From assembly GCA_950295325.1 (NCBI GenBank), contig OX485803.1, forward strand, positions 17,112,001 to 17,176,000: a DNA stretch of 64,000 bases. The letters run 5' to 3'. Under the pieces are notes generated by a model. That model did not search any database and was not told the DNA's origin. It was given only the letters and a program-made list of their open reading frames with translations. This DNA is from Polytrichum commune (taxonomy: Eukaryota > Streptophyta > Polytrichopsida > Polytrichales > Polytrichaceae). This document shows positions 61,030 to 64,000 of this stretch, piece by piece; positions within the stretch are counted from its first letter, which is position 1; each line of letters begins with the position of its first letter. The position numbers were made by a program, and so were the translations under genes.

Positions 61030-61530
61030 TCATTTAAAGACTTCACTTGGAACTTGGAGTGTCACTTTGATATCTCATAATTAGTGCTTAAAACTTTTAC
61101 TTAGGACATTTGAAGAAACTTTAGGATTTGAAGACTTGGACATTTGAGACCTTCACTTGGATAGTGATAAATTACCTAGAAATTGTAAATTTGTGACATG
61201 ATACTTGGCATGCTTGAATGCTCAATACACTTGGATACATGAGACTTTACTTGGAACTTGACGAACTTGAGGACTTGAAAACTTGTTACAATTACTTGGA
61301 TACTTAAGATATTTGGAACTTGGAGAGTTGAGCTACTTGGACACTTGTGATTCAGAAGACATGGATTGCTTAGAACAATTTGGAATGGATACTTGAGTTA
61401 CTTAGACGTAAATGATACTTGGATATTTGAAATGCAAAGAGTTGAAAACTTGGATAATTAAGACACTTGATACTTGAATCATTTGGAAATTTACATGCCT
61501 TTAGAACTTAGATTTTGATACTTGGACTAC
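61030..61530. repeat. Degenerate ACTTGGA minisatellite
   Basis: The words ACTTGGA, ACTTGGAT and ACTTGA recur dozens of times, spaced about 10-25 bases apart on the plus strand, often paired as ACTTGGAACTTGGA. The unit is too degenerate to define exactly. Noncoding. Confidence 0.7.
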
Positions 61531-63573
61531 GCATTGTGACATTAAATGCTTAGCCAAATTAGAAAGAGATGCATAAACAAAAGCAAGATACATAGCGCAA
61601 GGCAAGAGGTTTAAAGAGGCTAAGGTTTGGAATGACTCACCATGGTTAGCATTTGCATAGGATTAGGCGTGCAACCTCATCAAGCATACTCAAAGGAAGT
61701 TACAAGGGTTCTAATCGACACGGAGGAAGGTCATCATACTTAAAGATATTCTAAATGAGATCATGGCAAGCCCTTGAGTAAGTCAAATACCCCACCTCGC
61801 CATACTTGAGCACAACTTAGAATTTCACTTCAATAAGGAATATCATATCAACTAGGTATGTTTAAATTTGATTATTTGAGGATATAAACCTTCAAATCAT
61901 GTTCAAAAACTCATGAGAAATTCTTTAATCATTAACTTCTTTAATAAGCAGACTTAAAATTTAATTGGAAGAAAATCTTAACTTCTAAGATTTTGAAGGG
62001 AATAAAAATACTTACAATTAATAAATTCATGTCAAGAATGATGTTGGATATGCAAGAATTCTTCCTAATTCTAAAGTCAACTTAACTTTGACACTAGGGT
62101 CTTCGAGAATAATTCTGAAACATTTGAGCACCTAATCCATGTGGATTCCTATAGGGTTCTTTGAACTAGAATCTCAATGAACTATAATTCTAGAAGTAAA
62201 ACCCCTTGCTCTTATAAATATGAACTTCACTATCTCATAAAGCACGTTATAAGTCATAAAAAATTTAAGATAGGAAATTCCAAAGACACTTTTGAGACCA
62301 TATTAAAGTATAGAAGTGTAATCGATGGGTCAATGTATAGAGGAGTATTTTGAGGCCTACAAGAGTTCAAGGCATACCTGGAAGATACCATACCATCACT
62401 TCAAAAAACTATGTCCACAGGAATTCGAGGCATCGATGTTTTAAAGGTAACCTAATCCCTAAAGTAATGAGATTTGTGTCAACCAGTCAATAGCGGGTTA
62501 CATCGTCTAAGGCAAAGGAAACCTACCGGCCAAACGACGACCTCAATACACCCCCCCCCCCAAAGGGCCCTTATCAACAAGTTGGCCCCATGTCCTAGCC
62601 AACTACAACTAGGTATCTTCAATGGCCTTGAACACACCTGACAACTCCTACTCTCCCATCACCACACTAGATGAAACCGGGGTCATAGGTTGATCTCTTT
62701 GTAACACATGGCTCATTCCAAACCCACATAAAATTTTCCACACAACTCCACCACAATCATCAAACTCCAATATAATAATTCACCTACTATCATTATTCTT
62801 GCCCGTAACCATATGTATAATGGAAAATTGACAAGTACACCCAATACATTGCCACCATCACCACTAGAGGTTAGCAAATTCATTCATTTACTGTCCTTAC
62901 AGTTGGTAAAAAAGGAGGAATCCACATTCTCACCTTCATAACTATGAGGCCAAATCCACCACCCTTAAGCGTCTTAGTCCGGGTGATGGTTTTGGGGATC
63001 ACATGTGTGGTATTACAACGTGTAGTACCATGAGATGTGAGTTCCACATCAATAATCTTGCTTCAAGTCACTATGCTTTATTAATGTGATCCTCTTGAAT
63101 GAGTGAATCCTTGGCCTTCTCAAGAGTCCACCCCACAGCCTTGGCTACACATGCCCTCAAAGATTTTCCTCTTGAAACTTTGGTCCTGGTTGATGATTCT
63201 TCGCTAGTGCTTGTTACTTCGTGGAAGCTATGGCTTGTCGGCTCCATGAGGCACGTACGTCTAGTGTGCTAATTCCCAATCGTCCACATCATGTCACTTC
63301 ACTTGTGTGGAGCTAACAACCCACCTTGGTGTTTTACATTAGCATGTCATTTCATTCCGTGATAAGTGCGCAAGTGTTAAGAAACACTTGTGTCTCGCAT
63401 CGCTTAGCATTACCTCCTCTTCCACAAGTTCCTCACAACTTATTCCCACGTAACTCCTTAATACAATCTCCACCCTAGCTAGCCTAACCAATTACCCTAG
63501 TTAGCTAGCCTACTAACTAACCACTATTCCTGCTCAACCCCAGCCTAACCCAGCTTAAACTAGCTTACCCCCT
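61531..63573. other. Intergenic; no readable gene
   Basis: An 11-base C tract lies at 62551-62561. From 62500 the plus strand becomes C-rich, like the LINE- and LTR-derived parts of the window, but no domain could be read. 63440-63573 is rich in TAGCTAGCCTAACC-like words that lead into the tandem repeat that follows. Confidence 0.4.
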
Positions 63574-63653
63574 GACTGCAGCTTAACCAGTTACCCAGCT
63601 GACTACAACTTAACCAGTTACCCCCTGACTGCAGCTTAACCAGTTACCCAGCT
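63574..63653. repeat. 27-bp tandem repeat
   Basis: Three units start with GACTGCAGCTTAACC or GACTACAACTTAACC at 63574, 63601 and 63627. Units 1 and 3 are identical, so the duplication step may involve a 53-bp dimer. Confidence 0.85.
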
Positions 63654-63738
63654 GAATGAGCCAACCAGCTGGGTCTTCAATCTCGGATTCTAGCAGTCTC
63701 CTCCAAATGCTAAACCACTAAATCGAGTGCTCCTATCC

Positions 63739-63848
63739 AATATAAATCCAAACACTATAAATCTAAACATCACAAGTCCAAACACTATAAAAGTGAATAC
63801 TACAAGTCTAAATACTATAATTCTAAATACTAAAAGTCTAAATACTAG
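63739..63848. repeat. 16-bp AT-rich tandem repeat
   Basis: About seven units of CTATAAATCTAAACAC type with variants such as CTACAAGTCTAAATA. Noncoding. Confidence 0.8.
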
Positions 63849-64000
63849 AGTTATGCACTTGTTTATGAATGCCTTAAATCTAAAACCACATCTAACAATG
63901 TAAAGCTAACTTCAAGACTAATTGGTCTTGGCTCTTCACCTTAAAATCTTGCACACACACGTGTCTTTATCTTACTCCCCACACACCCACACTTATAACA

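Overview
This is a plant nuclear window dominated by old, decayed transposable elements. It has one gene that looks intact: a two-exon all-alpha dCTP pyrophosphatase (DCTPP1/MazG-like) at 38151-38932 on the plus strand. The background is AT-rich, GT-AG introns are visible, and almost every other recognisable coding segment carries stops or frameshifts. The repertoire (LINE-like elements with RNase H plus a C-terminal nuclease-like domain, Ty3-type integrase, PHD and SWIM fragments, an EttA-type ABC-F fragment) fits a large-genome land plant, perhaps a non-seed plant such as a fern, lycophyte or bryophyte. That placement is inference; the sequence does not settle it.

Layout. 1-5.4 kb: AT-rich DNA with a degenerate tandem repeat, a long foldback and a dispersed repeat. 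5.4-11.1 kb: three decayed copies of one LINE-like family, the first two tail to tail. 11-20 kb: repeat relics, a 1.1-kb element with terminal inverted repeats (TIRs) and a 301-bp tandem triplication. 20-37 kb: more dispersed repeats, a 533-bp MITE with TAA target duplications, a 237-bp tandem duplication, microsatellites and many G tracts. 37.0-37.65 kb: three 215-bp tandem repeats just upstream of the dCTP pyrophosphatase gene, whose GC-rich leader stays open in frame. 38.9-49.3 kb: intergenic DNA, a fourth LINE-like copy and a Ty3-type integrase relic. 49.8-50.5 kb: a SWIM zinc-finger pseudogene on the minus strand.

The most interesting region is 52.4-58.2 kb. A tandem array of about 105-bp units, each with two palindromes, abuts a multi-exon pseudogene carrying a DGNHR motif. 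A 2.4-kb element with matching TIRs and an 11-bp perfect target duplication has inserted into a coding exon of that gene. When the two flanks are read together across one copy of the duplication, the coding frame continues. Inside the element are pieces of an EttA-type ABC-F ATPase gene and a Ulp1-like cysteine protease domain, so it looks like a Mutator-like element that carries host gene fragments. The remaining distal DNA holds a PHD-finger relic and several minisatellites.

The window has no operon or pathway. Its logic is one housekeeping nucleotide-pool gene in a nested landscape of dead elements. No tRNA, rRNA or CRISPR array was recognised.
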